Below are positions 1 to 8,792 of a stretch of DNA of 64,000 bases, one piece after another. A program made the position numbers and the translations under genes. How positions within the stretch are numbered: the first letter of the stretch is position 1; every line of letters begins with the position of its first letter. Source of the stretch: Massilia sp. BSC265 (GTDB lineage: Bacteria > Pseudomonadota > Gammaproteobacteria > Burkholderiales > Burkholderiaceae_D); assembly GCF_000740675.1 (NCBI RefSeq), contig NZ_JPXI01000033.1, positions 310,001 through 374,000 on the forward strand, read 5' to 3'. The notes under the pieces are model-generated. The model saw only the letters and a list, made by a program, of their open reading frames with translations, ran no database searches and was not told the origin of the DNA.

Positions 1-373
1 GGTCTATGTACAGCACCTGATGTCGAGCGACAAGCTGCCGGAGGAAGCGGCGAAGAACCACCGCAGGTCCAGGCTGCTGCTCAACGTCATGGGCAACAGC
101 CGCAAGCAACCCTTCGTGACGATCGGCAGCCACAGCGGGCTGGCGGCGGGGGACGTGTTCCTGCTGGCATCGGATGGCTTATGGCATTTCTTCACGGATG
201 CAGAACTGGCAACGGCTACCAGCAAGGCCACGCCGCGGCAGGCATCGGAAATGCTGATCAACAAGGCGCAGGAGCGCTCGCAGGGCAAGGGGGGGAACTG
301 CTCGATGGCAATCGTGAAGTTGGTGAAACCGGCGCAGGATGGATTCTCAGGGAAAATCGGGCGGATTGTCTGA
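1..373 (+). CDS. PP2C-family protein phosphatase, C-terminal part (cut by window edge)
   Basis: The reading frame is open from the left edge to TGA at 371-373, so only the C-terminal 120 or so residues are seen. The stretch DVFLLASDGLW is the PP2C motif whose Asp binds catalytic metal, and it is preceded by a segment (FVTIGSHSGLAAGD) like the one before that motif in bacterial PP2C enzymes. Near the C-terminus the usual GDN(C/L)S signature reads GGNCSMAIV, so the last conserved metal-binding Asp appears replaced by Gly. Such enzymes dephosphorylate Ser/Thr on cytoplasmic proteins and are often encoded beside kinases or type VI secretion genes, which cannot be checked here. Family assignment is fairly sure; activity is not. 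Confidence 0.75.
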   Translation, partial: VYVQHLMSSDKLPEEAAKNHRRSRLLLNVMGNSRKQPFVTIGSHSGLAAGDVFLLASDGLWHFFTDAELATATSKATPRQASEMLINKAQERSQGKGGNCSMAIVKLVKPAQDGFSGKIGRIV

Positions 374-403
374 ACGCCACCTTGCCGCCCTGGCACAGGA
401 AGC

Positions 404-424
404 CGGGCGTCACACAGACGCCCG
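404..424. terminator. Inverted repeat between convergent genes
   Basis: CGGGCGTC and GACGCCCG (8 bp each) flank a 5-base loop between the stop codons of the phosphatase and the leftward lipoprotein gene. It lacks a clear T-tract, so termination in either direction is inferred from the stem and the position. Confidence 0.4.
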
Positions 425-436
425 TCGAGCCACTTC

Positions 437-1126
437 CTACTTCCCCGCCGGCGCCGACTTCGCCTTCTCTTCCTGCGCCTTGCGCGCCGCAGCCTTCGCC
501 TCACGCTCGGCCACGCGCTCCGCGACTTCCTTCTGCTTCTGCTCCGCCTTGCGCTTGCGCTCCTCGTAGGCGCGCACGTTCGCCGCCGTCTTCGCAGCTT
601 CCTGGGGCGCCCGGGCCGCCTCTTCCTTCGCCTTGGCATTGCGGCGCGCCATGCGCGACGCGGCCGGCGACGGGCGGGGTGGCGGCAGCGCCGTCGTTTC
701 GCGCGGCGGCGGTGGCGGCTCGGCCGCCAGGCGCGCCTCCTCGGCCTTGTACTCGGCGTCCGCGGCGGCGATCTCGCGGTCGCGTTCCTCGACCTTCACG
801 CGGCGCTTGAAGCGCTCCGCTTCGATCTCGACGTTGCGCTGCGCGACCAGGGCGACACGGCGGCGCTCTTTCGCTTCGTCCAGGCAGTGATTGACAAAGA
901 ATTTCTCGTAGCAGACCGCTTCCCGTTCAGCGTAGCGCGCTTCGATCGCGGCGCGCTCGGCGGCAACCGCAGCCAGGCGCTGGTCGGCCTGTGCCACCGA
1001 GGTAGTCGGGTCGACCGATTCCACCGAAGGGCCCGGCTCGACGCTGGCGCAGGCGGAAAGCAGCACTGCGACCACGGCCGCACAGAGGACGCGCTGGCCT
1101 GCACGAAAAATAGGGTGACTCGTCAT
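437..1126 (-). CDS. Putative lipoprotein with charged coiled-coil-like tail
   Basis: The product has 229 aa starting MTSHPIFRAG. This start is preferred over a longer reading because AAAGGA lies just upstream of the ATG. A hydrophobic signal segment ends in the lipobox-like LLSACAS, so the mature protein should be lipid-anchored at Cys26 or so. After it come a long Ala/Glu/Arg-rich stretch likely to be helical or coiled, a PPPPP linker near residue 140, and a strongly basic Lys/Ala/Glu tail. A Cys pair (CYEKFFVNHC) sits in the first helical part. I recognise no catalytic domain; a structural or envelope-tethering role is only a guess. It is convergent with the phosphatase and follows zapE by 13 bp, so it may be cotranscribed with the odh operon. 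Confidence 0.7.
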   Translation of the reverse strand: MTSHPIFRAGQRVLCAAVVAVLLSACASVEPGPSVESVDPTTSVAQADQRLAAVAAERAAIEARYAEREAVCYEKFFVNHCLDEAKERRRVALVAQRNVEIEAERFKRRVKVEERDREIAAADAEYKAEEARLAAEPPPPPRETTALPPPRPSPAASRMARRNAKAKEEAARAPQEAAKTAANVRAYEERKRKAEQKQKEVAERVAEREAKAAARKAQEEKAKSAPAGK

Positions 1127-1139
1127 GATGTCCTTTCGT

Positions 1140-2237
1140 TCAGGCGATGGAATCGGCTGCGCCGCGGCGTTCGGCGAGCATGTATTCGCGCGACTGCATT
1201 TCAATGATACGCGAGACCGTGCGGTGGAATTCGTTCGCGAGCATACCCTGGGTGTACAGCTCTTCGGGTTCGACTGCCGCAGACATGATCAGCTTGACCT
1301 TGTGGTCGTAGAACACGTCCACCAGCCAGGTAAAGCGACGCGCCTCCGAGGACTGGCCGGCCGACATGGCCGGGATGCCGGAGAGGATCACGGTATGGAA
1401 GCGCGAAGCCAGTTCCAGGTAGTCGTTCTGCGAACGCGGCCCGCCGCACAGGGTGGCGAAATCGAACCAGATCACCCCGCCGGCCCGGCGCAGCGCACGG
1501 ATCTCGCGGTTCTCGATATGGACGATCGGGCTCTCGTCGGCGGTGTCGGCCACCTTGGCATAGGCTTCGCGGAGCGCATGGTCGGAGGCGGCATTCAGCG
1601 GCGTGTAGTAGGCCTGCACCTGCTCCAGGGCGCGCTTGCGGTAGTCGTTGCCGGCATCGACGTTCAGCACGTCTAATCTTTCCTGCAATAGCGCGATGGT
1701 GGGCAGCATGCGGTCGCGGTGCAGTCCGTCCGGGTACAGCGTGGACGGCTCGTAGTTCGAGGTCATCACGAAACTGACGCCGTTGTCGAACAGGGCCTTG
1801 AGCAGGTTGTACAGGATCATCGCATCGGCGATGTCGGAGACGTGGAACTCGTCGAAGCAGATCAGGCGATATTTCTTGGCGATGCGCTTGGCGACTTCGT
1901 CGAGCGGGTCGGCCACGCCTTTCAGCTCGTCCAGTTGGCCGTGGACGGCGCGCATGAACTCGTGGAAGTGCAGGCGCGTCTTGCGCACCACCGGCACCAC
2001 CGAATAGAAGGAGTCCATCAGGAAGGACTTGCCGCGCCCTACCCCGCCCCACATGTACACGCCCTTCGGCACGTCGGGACGGTTGATGAGACGCTTGAAA
2101 GCGGACGACCGCTGGGCCTTGTAGTGGACCCAGTCGTCGTACGCCTGCTGCAGGCGTTCCACCGCGGCGGCCTGCGCCGGGTCGGACGTGAAGCCGCGCT
2201 CGGTCAGCGCGTGCTGGTAATACTCTTGGACGTTCAT
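1140..2237 (-). CDS. zapE: Cell division ATPase ZapE (AFG1-like)
   Basis: This is a 365-aa AFG1/LACE1-family P-loop ATPase. Walker A is GGVGRGKS at residues 64-71, Walker B is LICFDE at 125-130, and an arginine-containing sensor region (MTSNYEP) follows. ZapE in gammaproteobacteria interacts with FtsZ and acts in division under low oxygen; length and motif order match that family. The start MNVQEYYQ was chosen because the longer reading runs back into a REP palindrome. It is the fourth gene downstream of odhB-lpdA in the same direction, with about 175 bp of REP-containing spacer after lpdA. Confidence 0.93.
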   Translation of the reverse strand: MNVQEYYQHALTERGFTSDPAQAAAVERLQQAYDDWVHYKAQRSSAFKRLINRPDVPKGVYMWGGVGRGKSFLMDSFYSVVPVVRKTRLHFHEFMRAVHGQLDELKGVADPLDEVAKRIAKKYRLICFDEFHVSDIADAMILYNLLKALFDNGVSFVMTSNYEPSTLYPDGLHRDRMLPTIALLQERLDVLNVDAGNDYRKRALEQVQAYYTPLNAASDHALREAYAKVADTADESPIVHIENREIRALRRAGGVIWFDFATLCGGPRSQNDYLELASRFHTVILSGIPAMSAGQSSEARRFTWLVDVFYDHKVKLIMSAAVEPEELYTQGMLANEFHRTVSRIIEMQSREYMLAERRGAADSIA

Positions 2238-2295
2238 GATGATGATCTTACGTGGCACGGGACGGGTGTGGCGCCGCGTGCATGAGGCTGTAAAC

Positions 2296-2403
2296 GTAGG
2301 GTGGGCGGGTCTCCCGCCCACGCGGTCAACGCACGGTTGCACGCCACGGCGCGGGCCGGGACACGTGGTTTGACCGCGTGGGCGGCAGAGCCGCCCACCC
2401 TAC
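2296..2403. repeat. REP/BIME-like pair of palindromes (copy 1)
   Basis: Two palindromic units, 2296-2326 (GTAGGGTGGGCGG... to ...ACGCGGT) and 2373-2403 (ACCGCGTGGGCGG... to ...CCCTAC), face each other in inverted orientation between lpdA and zapE. The same unit recurs at 13294-13406 and 45384-45461. This head-to-head arrangement is that of bacterial interspersed mosaic elements, which can form large hairpins in mRNA. Confidence 0.85.
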
Positions 2404-2412
2404 CGTAAAGCC

Positions 2413-3846
2413 TTAGAAATTGAGCGAACGCTTGTCCACCGCCAGCGCGGCTTCCTTGACGGCTTCCGACAGCGACGGGTGTGCGTGGCAGATGCGGGCG
2501 ATGTCTTCCGACGAGGCCTTGAATTCCATCGCGACGACGGCTTCCGAGATCAGCTCCGAAGCGACCGGGCCGACGATGTGCACGCCCAGGATTTCATCGG
2601 TGACGGCATCGGCCAGGAACTTCACCATGCCCGAGGTATCGCCCAGCGCGCGCGCACGGCCGTTGGCCATGAACGGGAAGGTGCCGGCCTTGTACGACAC
2701 GCCTTCGGCCTTCAGTTGCTGCTCGGTCTTGCCGACCCAGGCGATTTCCGGCGAGGTGTAGATGACCCACGGGATGGTGTTGAAGTTGACGTGGCCGTGC
2801 TGGCCGGCGATGCGCTCGGCAACCGCGACGCCCTCTTCTTCCGCCTTGTGCGCCAGCATCGGGCCGCGCACGACGTCGCCCACTGCCCACACGCCCGGCA
2901 GGCTGGTGCGGCATTCGTCGTCCACGACCACGAAGCCGCGCTCGTCGAGCTGCAGGCCGACGGTCTCGATCCCCAGGCCATTGGTGTTCGGCACGCGGCC
3001 GATCGAGATGATCAGGCGGTCAAACGTTGCGGTCTGCTCGGCGCCGGTCGAATCGGCGTATTCCACGGTGACATTGTTCTCGCCCTTGGTGATCTTGCCG
3101 ATCTTGCAGCCCAGGTTGATCTTCAGGCCCTGCTTGGTGAACAGCTTGTGCGCTTCCTTGGCGATCTGCTCGTCGACAGCGCCCAGGAAGGTCGGCAGGC
3201 CTTCCAGCACGGTGACTTCCGCGCCGACGCGGCGCCACACCGAACCCATTTCCAGGCCGATGACGCCGGCGCCGATCACGCCGAGTTTGCCAGGGACGGC
3301 GTCGATCGCCAGTGCGCCTTCGTTCGACAGGATCAGCTTCTCGTCGAATTCCGCGCCCGGCAGCTGGCGTGCGTTCGAACCGGTCGCCACGACCACGTTC
3401 TTGGCGGTCAGGGTGTCGGTCGTCGGGCCGCTCACGTTGATGGTGTAGCCGTCGTCGGTCTTGCCGGCGAACGAACCCAGGCCGTGGAAGAAGCTGACCT
3501 TGTTCTTCTTGAACAGGAACAGGATGCCGTCGTTGTTCTGCTTGACGATGGTGTCCTTACGCTTGAGCATGGTCGGCAGGTCGAGCTCCAGGCCGCCGAC
3601 CTTGATGCCGTGGTCGGCAAAGGCGTGGCCGGCGTGCTCGAAGTGTTCCGACGACTGCAGCAGGGCCTTCGAGGGGATGCAGCCGACGTTGGTGCAGGTG
3701 CCGCCCGGGGCCGGCTTGCCTGCCGCGTTGCTCCACGCGTCGATGCAGGCGGTCTTGAAGCCCAGCTGGGCTGCACGGATGGCGGCGATGTAGCCGCCAG
3801 GGCCGCCGCCGATCACGACGACGTCGAATTGTTTCTCGTTACTCAT
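2413..3846 (-). CDS. lpdA: Dihydrolipoyl dehydrogenase (E3)
   Basis: This 477-aa flavoprotein reoxidises the dihydrolipoyl group of the E2 subunit and passes electrons to NAD+. It has an N-terminal FAD-binding GGGPGGY motif, the redox-active disulfide in [13 protein letters not shown] (Cys51 and Cys56), a central NAD-binding GAGVIGLE segment, and the C-terminal catalytic His-Glu region HAHPSLSEA. Length is typical. It lies downstream of odhA-odhB and a small PspC-like gene, all leftward, so it is most likely the E3 of the 2-oxoglutarate dehydrogenase complex. It may also serve other 2-oxo acid dehydrogenases. Confidence 0.97.
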   Translation of the reverse strand: MSNEKQFDVVVIGGGPGGYIAAIRAAQLGFKTACIDAWSNAAGKPAPGGTCTNVGCIPSKALLQSSEHFEHAGHAFADHGIKVGGLELDLPTMLKRKDTIVKQNNDGILFLFKKNKVSFFHGLGSFAGKTDDGYTINVSGPTTDTLTAKNVVVATGSNARQLPGAEFDEKLILSNEGALAIDAVPGKLGVIGAGVIGLEMGSVWRRVGAEVTVLEGLPTFLGAVDEQIAKEAHKLFTKQGLKINLGCKIGKITKGENNVTVEYADSTGAEQTATFDRLIISIGRVPNTNGLGIETVGLQLDERGFVVVDDECRTSLPGVWAVGDVVRGPMLAHKAEEEGVAVAERIAGQHGHVNFNTIPWVIYTSPEIAWVGKTEQQLKAEGVSYKAGTFPFMANGRARALGDTSGMVKFLADAVTDEILGVHIVGPVASELISEAVVAMEFKASSEDIARICHAHPSLSEAVKEAALAVDKRSLNF

Positions 3847-3861
3847 GAATAGCTTCCTTAT

Positions 3862-4218
3862 TTATTCTTCTGGGACAAAGATCCACAGCGCCAGATAGGC
3901 CAGCGCCCCGAAACCGGAGGTCACCAGGGTGAGCAGGACGAACACGAGGCGCCAGGCATAGACGTCCATGCCGAAGCCGTCGCTCAGGGCGCCGCAGACG
4001 CCGGCGAGCCAGCGGTCGCGGCGCGTACGGCGCAAGGATTTCAACTTCGCCTCGAAGCTGCCGGGCGGCGGTCCGAAGCCGGCACTGCTCCTGCCCTCCT
4101 TGTCCAGGCTCACCCGCTCGCTGGCCAGCACTTTCGCCTTGGCCTGCTCGAATTCGGCGTCCGTCAGGGCGCCGGCCTGGTGCAGTTCGTGCAAACGCCG
4201 GATTTCATCGGAGATCAT
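3862..4218 (-). CDS. SHOCT + PspC domain small membrane protein
   Basis: The product is 118 aa and starts MISDEIRRLHELHQAG, supported by GGGAGGA upstream. Residues 1-35 form a SHOCT-type short helical segment (HQAGALTDAEFEQAKAKVL). Residues 75-118 resemble PspC: RWLAGVCGALSDGFGMD, then a hydrophobic helix (LVFVLLTLVTSGFGALAYLALWIFV). PspC proteins sense or respond to inner-membrane stress in the phage-shock system, but no pspA or pspF is nearby. The gene sits between odhB and lpdA in the same orientation, which is unusual for a membrane-stress domain and suggests co-expression with the 2-oxoglutarate dehydrogenase genes. The domain call is good; the function is inferred. Confidence 0.8.
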   Translation of the reverse strand: MISDEIRRLHELHQAGALTDAEFEQAKAKVLASERVSLDKEGRSSAGFGPPPGSFEAKLKSLRRTRRDRWLAGVCGALSDGFGMDVYAWRLVFVLLTLVTSGFGALAYLALWIFVPEE

Positions 4219-4328
4219 GGCGGTCCTCCCTGGTGTTCGCAGACGGCACGCGTGCGTGCCCATCTGATGCTGCTGTGTCGGCGGACATGCCGTCACCGGC
4301 ACGTCCGCCACTGCACTGCGCTGCCGAT

Positions 4329-5585
4329 TTACAGGTCGAGCAGCAGGCGTGCCGGATCTTCCAGCGCGTCCTTCATGGCCACCAGGCCCAGCACGGCTTC
4401 GCGGCCGTCGATGATGCGGTGGTCGTACGACATGGCCAGGTAGTTCATCGGGCGGATGACGATCTGGCCGTTCTCCACGACGGCGCGGTCCTTGGTGGCG
4501 TGCACGCCCAGGATCGCCGACTGCGGCGGGTTGATGATCGGGGTCGACAGCATCGAGCCGAACACGCCGCCGTTCGAGATCGAGAAGGTACCGCCGGTCA
4601 GGTCTTCCAGGGTCAGCTTGCCGTCCTTGGCCTTGGCGCCGAATTCGCCGATCTTCTTCTCGATCTCGGCGATCGACATCTGGTCGGCGTTGCGCAGGAT
4701 CGGGACCACCAGGCCGCGCGGCGAACCGACGGCGATGCCGATGTCGAAGTAGCCGTGGTAGACGATGTCGTTACCGTCGACCGACGCATTCAGGATCGGG
4801 TACTTCTTCAGGGCGGCGACAGCGGCCTTGACGAAGAAGGACATGAAGCCCAGCTTGACGCCGTGCTCTTTCTCGAACTTGTCCTTGTACTTGTTGCGCA
4901 GTTCCATGACCGGCGCCATGTTCACCTCGTTGAAGGTGGTCAGGATGGCGTTGGTCTGCTGCGACTGCAGCAGGCGCTCGGCGATACGGGCGCGCAGGCG
5001 GCTCATCGGCACGCGCTCTTCCGGACGGTCACCCAGGGCGACCGGGGCCGGTGCGGCGACCGATTGCAGGGCCGGCTTGGCGGCCGGTGCCGGAGCGGCA
5101 GCAGCGGCAGGCTTGTTGGCAACGGCGGCCAGGGCGTCGCCCTTGGTCACGCGGCCGTCGCGGCCGGTGCCGGTGGCGTCGGCAGCGCTCATGTTGTTGT
5201 CAGCCAGGATCTTGGCGGCGGCCGGCATCGCGACGTCGCCTTTCGAGCCGGTGCTGGCTGCGGCCGGGGCGGCTGCGGCCGATGCCTCAGGGGCGGCTTG
5301 CACCGGTGCCGAGCGCACTGCCACCGGGCTGGTCTGTTCCGACGCCTCGGTGTCGATGATGGCGATGACTTCGCCCGACACGACGGTCGCGCCGTCGGCC
5401 TTGATCAGCTGGACGATGACGCCTTCGCTCGGGGCCGGCAGTTCCAGGACCACCTTGTCGGTCTCGATATCGATCATGTTCTCGTCGCGCGAGACCTTCT
5501 CGCCGACTTTCTTGTGCCAGGACAGGAGGGTCGCTTCAGCAACCGATTCCGACAGTTGGGGGACCTTGACTTCGATTTGTGCCAT
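4329..5585 (-). CDS. odhB: Dihydrolipoyllysine-residue succinyltransferase (E2 of 2-oxoglutarate dehydrogenase)
   Basis: This 418-aa E2 subunit transfers the succinyl group from lipoate to CoA. An N-terminal lipoyl domain carries the lipoylation Lys44 in [11 protein letters not shown]. An Ala/Pro-rich linker and a peripheral subunit-binding domain ([26 protein letters not shown], split about residue 125) follow, then the catalytic domain with the [13 protein letters not shown] active-site motif near the C-terminus. Domain order and length match SucB/OdhB. It lies 72 bp downstream of odhA, separated by a strong hairpin. Confidence 0.97.
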   Translation of the reverse strand: MAQIEVKVPQLSESVAEATLLSWHKKVGEKVSRDENMIDIETDKVVLELPAPSEGVIVQLIKADGATVVSGEVIAIIDTEASEQTSPVAVRSAPVQAAPEASAAAAPAAASTGSKGDVAMPAAAKILADNNMSAADATGTGRDGRVTKGDALAAVANKPAAAAAPAPAAKPALQSVAAPAPVALGDRPEERVPMSRLRARIAERLLQSQQTNAILTTFNEVNMAPVMELRNKYKDKFEKEHGVKLGFMSFFVKAAVAALKKYPILNASVDGNDIVYHGYFDIGIAVGSPRGLVVPILRNADQMSIAEIEKKIGEFGAKAKDGKLTLEDLTGGTFSISNGGVFGSMLSTPIINPPQSAILGVHATKDRAVVENGQIVIRPMNYLAMSYDHRIIDGREAVLGLVAMKDALEDPARLLLDL

Positions 5586-5615
5586 GTTGATGTAACTCCG
5601 TTAATTATTCTGTGC

Positions 5616-5641
5616 AAAAGCCCCGGGCCGAAGCCCGGGGC
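5616..5641 (-). terminator. Intrinsic terminator or attenuator hairpin between odhA and odhB
   Basis: Read leftward, the RNA folds as a 9-bp G/C stem (GCCCCGGGC / GCCCGGGGC) closed by a UUCG tetraloop and followed by UUUU. It lies inside the apparent operon, 17 bases past the odhA stop, so it may be a partial terminator or an mRNA-stabilising end that sets the E1:E2 ratio. Confidence 0.7.
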
Positions 5642-5657
5642 GTGGTGTGTTTTTCTT

Positions 5658-8513
5658 TTACTTAGTCAGGATGAAGCCCTTGAGCTTGGAGAACGCGGTC
5701 TCCAGCAGTTCCTTCTGCTGCGCCACGTGCTTGTCGGCATAGCCGACCGCAGGCGACGAGGAAGCGGCGCGGCCGGCATACGCCAGGCGCTGGCCCTCTT
5801 CCATGTTTTCGAAGATGTTGTGCTGGATCTGGAACCACGGACCCTGGTTCTGCGGCTCGTCCTGCACCCACACCACCTCGGTCGCGTTCGGGAACTTCTT
5901 CAGTTCGGCCGCGAACGACTTGTGCGGGAACGGATACATCTGTTCGATACGGATGATCGCGACGTCGCTGGCGCCACGGGCCTTGCGGGTGTTGACCAGG
6001 TCGTAGTAGACCTTGCCCGAGCAGACCTGCACGCGCTTGACCTTGCCTGCATCGATCTTCTCGTCCACTTCGCCGATGACGGTCTGGAAGCCGCCCTTGG
6101 CCAGGTCGGTCAGCGCCGAGCCGGCGTCCTTGTTACGCAGCAGCGACTTCGGGGTGAAGATCACCAGCGGCTTGCGGAACTGGCGCACCATCTGGCGGCG
6201 CAGCAGGTGGAAGATCTGGGCGGCCGTGGTCGGCTGCACCACCTGCATGTTGTTGTCGGCGCACAGCTGCAGGAAGCGCTCGATGCGTGCCGACGAGTGC
6301 TCCGGACCCTGGCCTTCGTAGCCGTGCGGCAGCATCATGGTCAGGCCCGAGGCGCGGCCCCATTTCGCTTCGCCCGAGGCGATGAACTGGTCGATGACGA
6401 CCTGGGCGCCGTTGACGAAGTCGCCGAACTGGGCTTCCCAGATGGTCAGGGTGTTCGGTTCGGCGGTCGAGTAGCCGTACTCGAAGCCGAGCACCGCCTC
6501 TTCGGACAGCACCGAGTCGATCACGGTGAAGTTGGCCTGGTTGTCCGAGACGTTGGCCAGCGGCAGGTAGATGCCCTGGTCCCAGCGCTCGCGGTTCTGG
6601 TCGTGCAGCACGGCGTGGCGGTGCACGAAGGTGCCGCGGCCGGCGTCCTGGCCCGACAGGCGGACCGGGTAGCCCGACGACAGCAGGGTGGCGAAGGCCA
6701 GGTGCTCGCCCATGCCCCAGTCGAGGTTCATCTCGCCGCGGCCCATGGCGGCGCGGTCGTTCAGGACCTTCTCGACCAGCGAGTGCGGCTTGAAGCCTTC
6801 CGGCACCTTGGTGATGCGTTCCGCCAGGCGTTTCAGTTCGGTCAGCGGCACGGCGGTATCCGCGGCATCGGTCCACTTCTTGTTCAGGAACGGCGCCCAG
6901 TCGACGGCGTACTTGTTCTTGAAGTTGGTCAGCACCGGATCGATGGTGTGCTTGCCGGCGTCCATCGCGGCGCGGTATTCGGCCACCAGCTGGTCGCCGG
7001 TTTCCGGCGGCACGGTGCCCTGCGCAGACAGCTTCTCCGCGTACAGCTTGCGGGTGCCCGGGTGCTTGGCGATCTTCTTGTACATCAGCGGCTGGGTCAG
7101 CGCCGGGGTATCCTGCTCGTTGTGGCCCAGCTTGCGGTAGCAGACGATGTCCACGACCACGTCCTTGCCGAATTCGGTGCGGTAGTCCATCGCGATCTGC
7201 GAGGCCAGCACGACCGCTTCCGGATCGTCGGCGTTCACGTGCAGCACCGGTGCCTCGATCATCTTGACGACGTCCGAGCAGTAGATGGTCGAACGGGCGT
7301 CGCGCGGGTCCGAGGTGGTGAAGCCGATCTGGTTGTTGATGACGATGTGGACGGTACCGCCGGTGCCGTAGCCGCGGGTCTGGGCCAGGTTCAGGGTTTC
7401 CATGACCACGCCCTGGCCGGCGAACGCAGCGTCGCCGTGCACCAGGATCGGCAGCACTTCCTTGCCCTTGCGGTCGCCGCGGCGGTCCATGCGCGCCTTG
7501 ACCGAACCTTCGACGACCGGGTTGACGATCTCGAGGTGGGAAGGATTAAAAGCAAGCGACAGGTGGACCGGGCCGCCCGGGGTCGAGATGTCGCTCGAAA
7601 AGCCCTGGTGGTATTTCACGTCGCCCGCAGGCAGGTCGTCGGCGTGCTTGCCTTCGAATTCTTCGAACAGGTCGGCCGGGCTCTTGCCCAGGGTGTTGAC
7701 CAGCACGTTCAGGCGGCCGCGGTGGGCCATGCCGATGACGATTTCCTGCACACCCTTTTCACCGGCGCGCTGGATGACTTCGTCGATCGAGGCGATGAAG
7801 GATTCGCCGCCTTCCAGCGAGAAACGCTTGGCGCCGACGTACTTGGTGTGGAGGTAGCGCTCCAGGCCTTCGGCCGCGGTGAGTCGCTCGAGGATGTGCT
7901 TCTTCTTGTCGCCGGTGAAGGTCGGAGTCGAGCGGATCGACTCCAGGCGCTCCTGCAGCCAACGCTTCTCGGTCGGGTCGCTGATGTACATGAACTCAGC
8001 GCCGATCGAACGGCAGTAGGTGTCGCGCAGCATGTTCAGGATGTCGCGCAGCGGCGCGGTTTCCTTGCCGAAGTAGGTATTACTGATGTTGAAGACGGTG
8101 TCGAGGTCCGCTTCGGTAAAGCCGTAGAAGGCCGGGTCGAGTTCCGGCAGCGGCGGACGTTCCTGGCGCTGCAGCGGGTCGAGGTTGGCCCAGCGCGAGC
8201 CGAGGTAGCGGTAGGCGGCGATCAGCTGGGTGACGGCCACGCGTTTGCGGCCCATTTCCGGGTCCGACGAGGCGCTGATGGTGCGGATGGGGCCCTGCTT
8301 CGCGCGTTCCGCAAACGAGGCGACGACCGACGAGTGGACCACGTCCGGGCGGCTGGAGCCGTCCACGGCAGGCACGTGCTGCATCTGGTCAAAGTAAGCG
8401 CGCCAGTTTTCCGGGACCGAACCCGGATTGTTCAGGTACGCTTCATATAACTCTTCCACGTACGGCGCATTACCGCCGAACAGGTACGAGTTCGCATTCT
8501 GTTGCTGCATCAT
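5658..8513 (-). CDS. odhA: 2-oxoglutarate dehydrogenase E1 component
   Basis: This 951-aa thiamine-diphosphate enzyme decarboxylates 2-oxoglutarate and succinylates the E2 lipoyl group, a committed TCA step. Visible family marks are the N-terminal E2-binding stretch (NSYLFGGNAPYVEELYEAYL), the GMAHRGRLNVLVN and HGDAAFAGQG segments of the TPP domain, and the transketolase-like C-terminal half (LPHGYEGQGPEHSSARIERFLQ region). Length is normal. It is the first gene of the leftward odhA-odhB-PspC-lpdA-zapE run; about 280 bp of regulatory DNA separate it from the divergent iron-linked operon. Confidence 0.97.
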   Translation of the reverse strand: MMQQQNANSYLFGGNAPYVEELYEAYLNNPGSVPENWRAYFDQMQHVPAVDGSSRPDVVHSSVVASFAERAKQGPIRTISASSDPEMGRKRVAVTQLIAAYRYLGSRWANLDPLQRQERPPLPELDPAFYGFTEADLDTVFNISNTYFGKETAPLRDILNMLRDTYCRSIGAEFMYISDPTEKRWLQERLESIRSTPTFTGDKKKHILERLTAAEGLERYLHTKYVGAKRFSLEGGESFIASIDEVIQRAGEKGVQEIVIGMAHRGRLNVLVNTLGKSPADLFEEFEGKHADDLPAGDVKYHQGFSSDISTPGGPVHLSLAFNPSHLEIVNPVVEGSVKARMDRRGDRKGKEVLPILVHGDAAFAGQGVVMETLNLAQTRGYGTGGTVHIVINNQIGFTTSDPRDARSTIYCSDVVKMIEAPVLHVNADDPEAVVLASQIAMDYRTEFGKDVVVDIVCYRKLGHNEQDTPALTQPLMYKKIAKHPGTRKLYAEKLSAQGTVPPETGDQLVAEYRAAMDAGKHTIDPVLTNFKNKYAVDWAPFLNKKWTDAADTAVPLTELKRLAERITKVPEGFKPHSLVEKVLNDRAAMGRGEMNLDWGMGEHLAFATLLSSGYPVRLSGQDAGRGTFVHRHAVLHDQNRERWDQGIYLPLANVSDNQANFTVIDSVLSEEAVLGFEYGYSTAEPNTLTIWEAQFGDFVNGAQVVIDQFIASGEAKWGRASGLTMMLPHGYEGQGPEHSSARIERFLQLCADNNMQVVQPTTAAQIFHLLRRQMVRQFRKPLVIFTPKSLLRNKDAGSALTDLAKGGFQTVIGEVDEKIDAGKVKRVQVCSGKVYYDLVNTRKARGASDVAIIRIEQMYPFPHKSFAAELKKFPNATEVVWVQDEPQNQGPWFQIQHNIFENMEEGQRLAYAGRAASSSPAVGYADKHVAQQKELLETAFSKLKGFILTK

Positions 8514-8760
8514 TCTTGCTCACCTTTCTTCGCGCTTCGCGAGTATGGGGCGGGTTGGTCTAACCTTCCGCGACACGGCCTGACCGGTTAGCGGATCGCA
8601 CTTACTACATCAAGTTGTGGGGAAGGACGAATTACATGACAAGCGGCCTCTTACGGCCCTCTTGCCTTTTAGCGCACGGTATTGTAACGCAAGGTCTGAT
8701 GCAAGACAGGGCTCCGGCTGAGAAATTATTTATTTCTATTTGTAAAGCCACAATGTACGG

Positions 8761-8789
8761 TTGACCACGTAAATGATAATCGTTATCAT
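8761..8789 (+). promoter_or_regulatory. Sigma-70-type promoter of the iron-linked operon
   Basis: TTGACC at 8761-8766 and TATCAT at 8784-8789 are spaced by 17 bases. Transcription would start around 8795-8798, at the ATGATG start codons, so the message is predicted to be leaderless or almost so. Confidence 0.6.
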
Positions 8790-8791
8790 TT
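8771..8791. promoter_or_regulatory. Fur box
   Basis: AAATGATAA-TCG-TTATCATTT is a perfect 9-3-9 inverted repeat matching the classic Fur operator core. It covers the spacer and the -10 element of the promoter, so iron-loaded Fur should block RNA polymerase and repress the downstream operon when iron is plentiful. Confidence 0.9.
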
Positions 8792-8792
8792 G

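Noticed and set aside
4233..8450. 1405-aa open frame on the + strand opposite odhA/odhB
   Set aside because: It is antisense to two certain genes, is Arg/His/Asp-rich with no recognisable domain, and arises from high GC codon bias.
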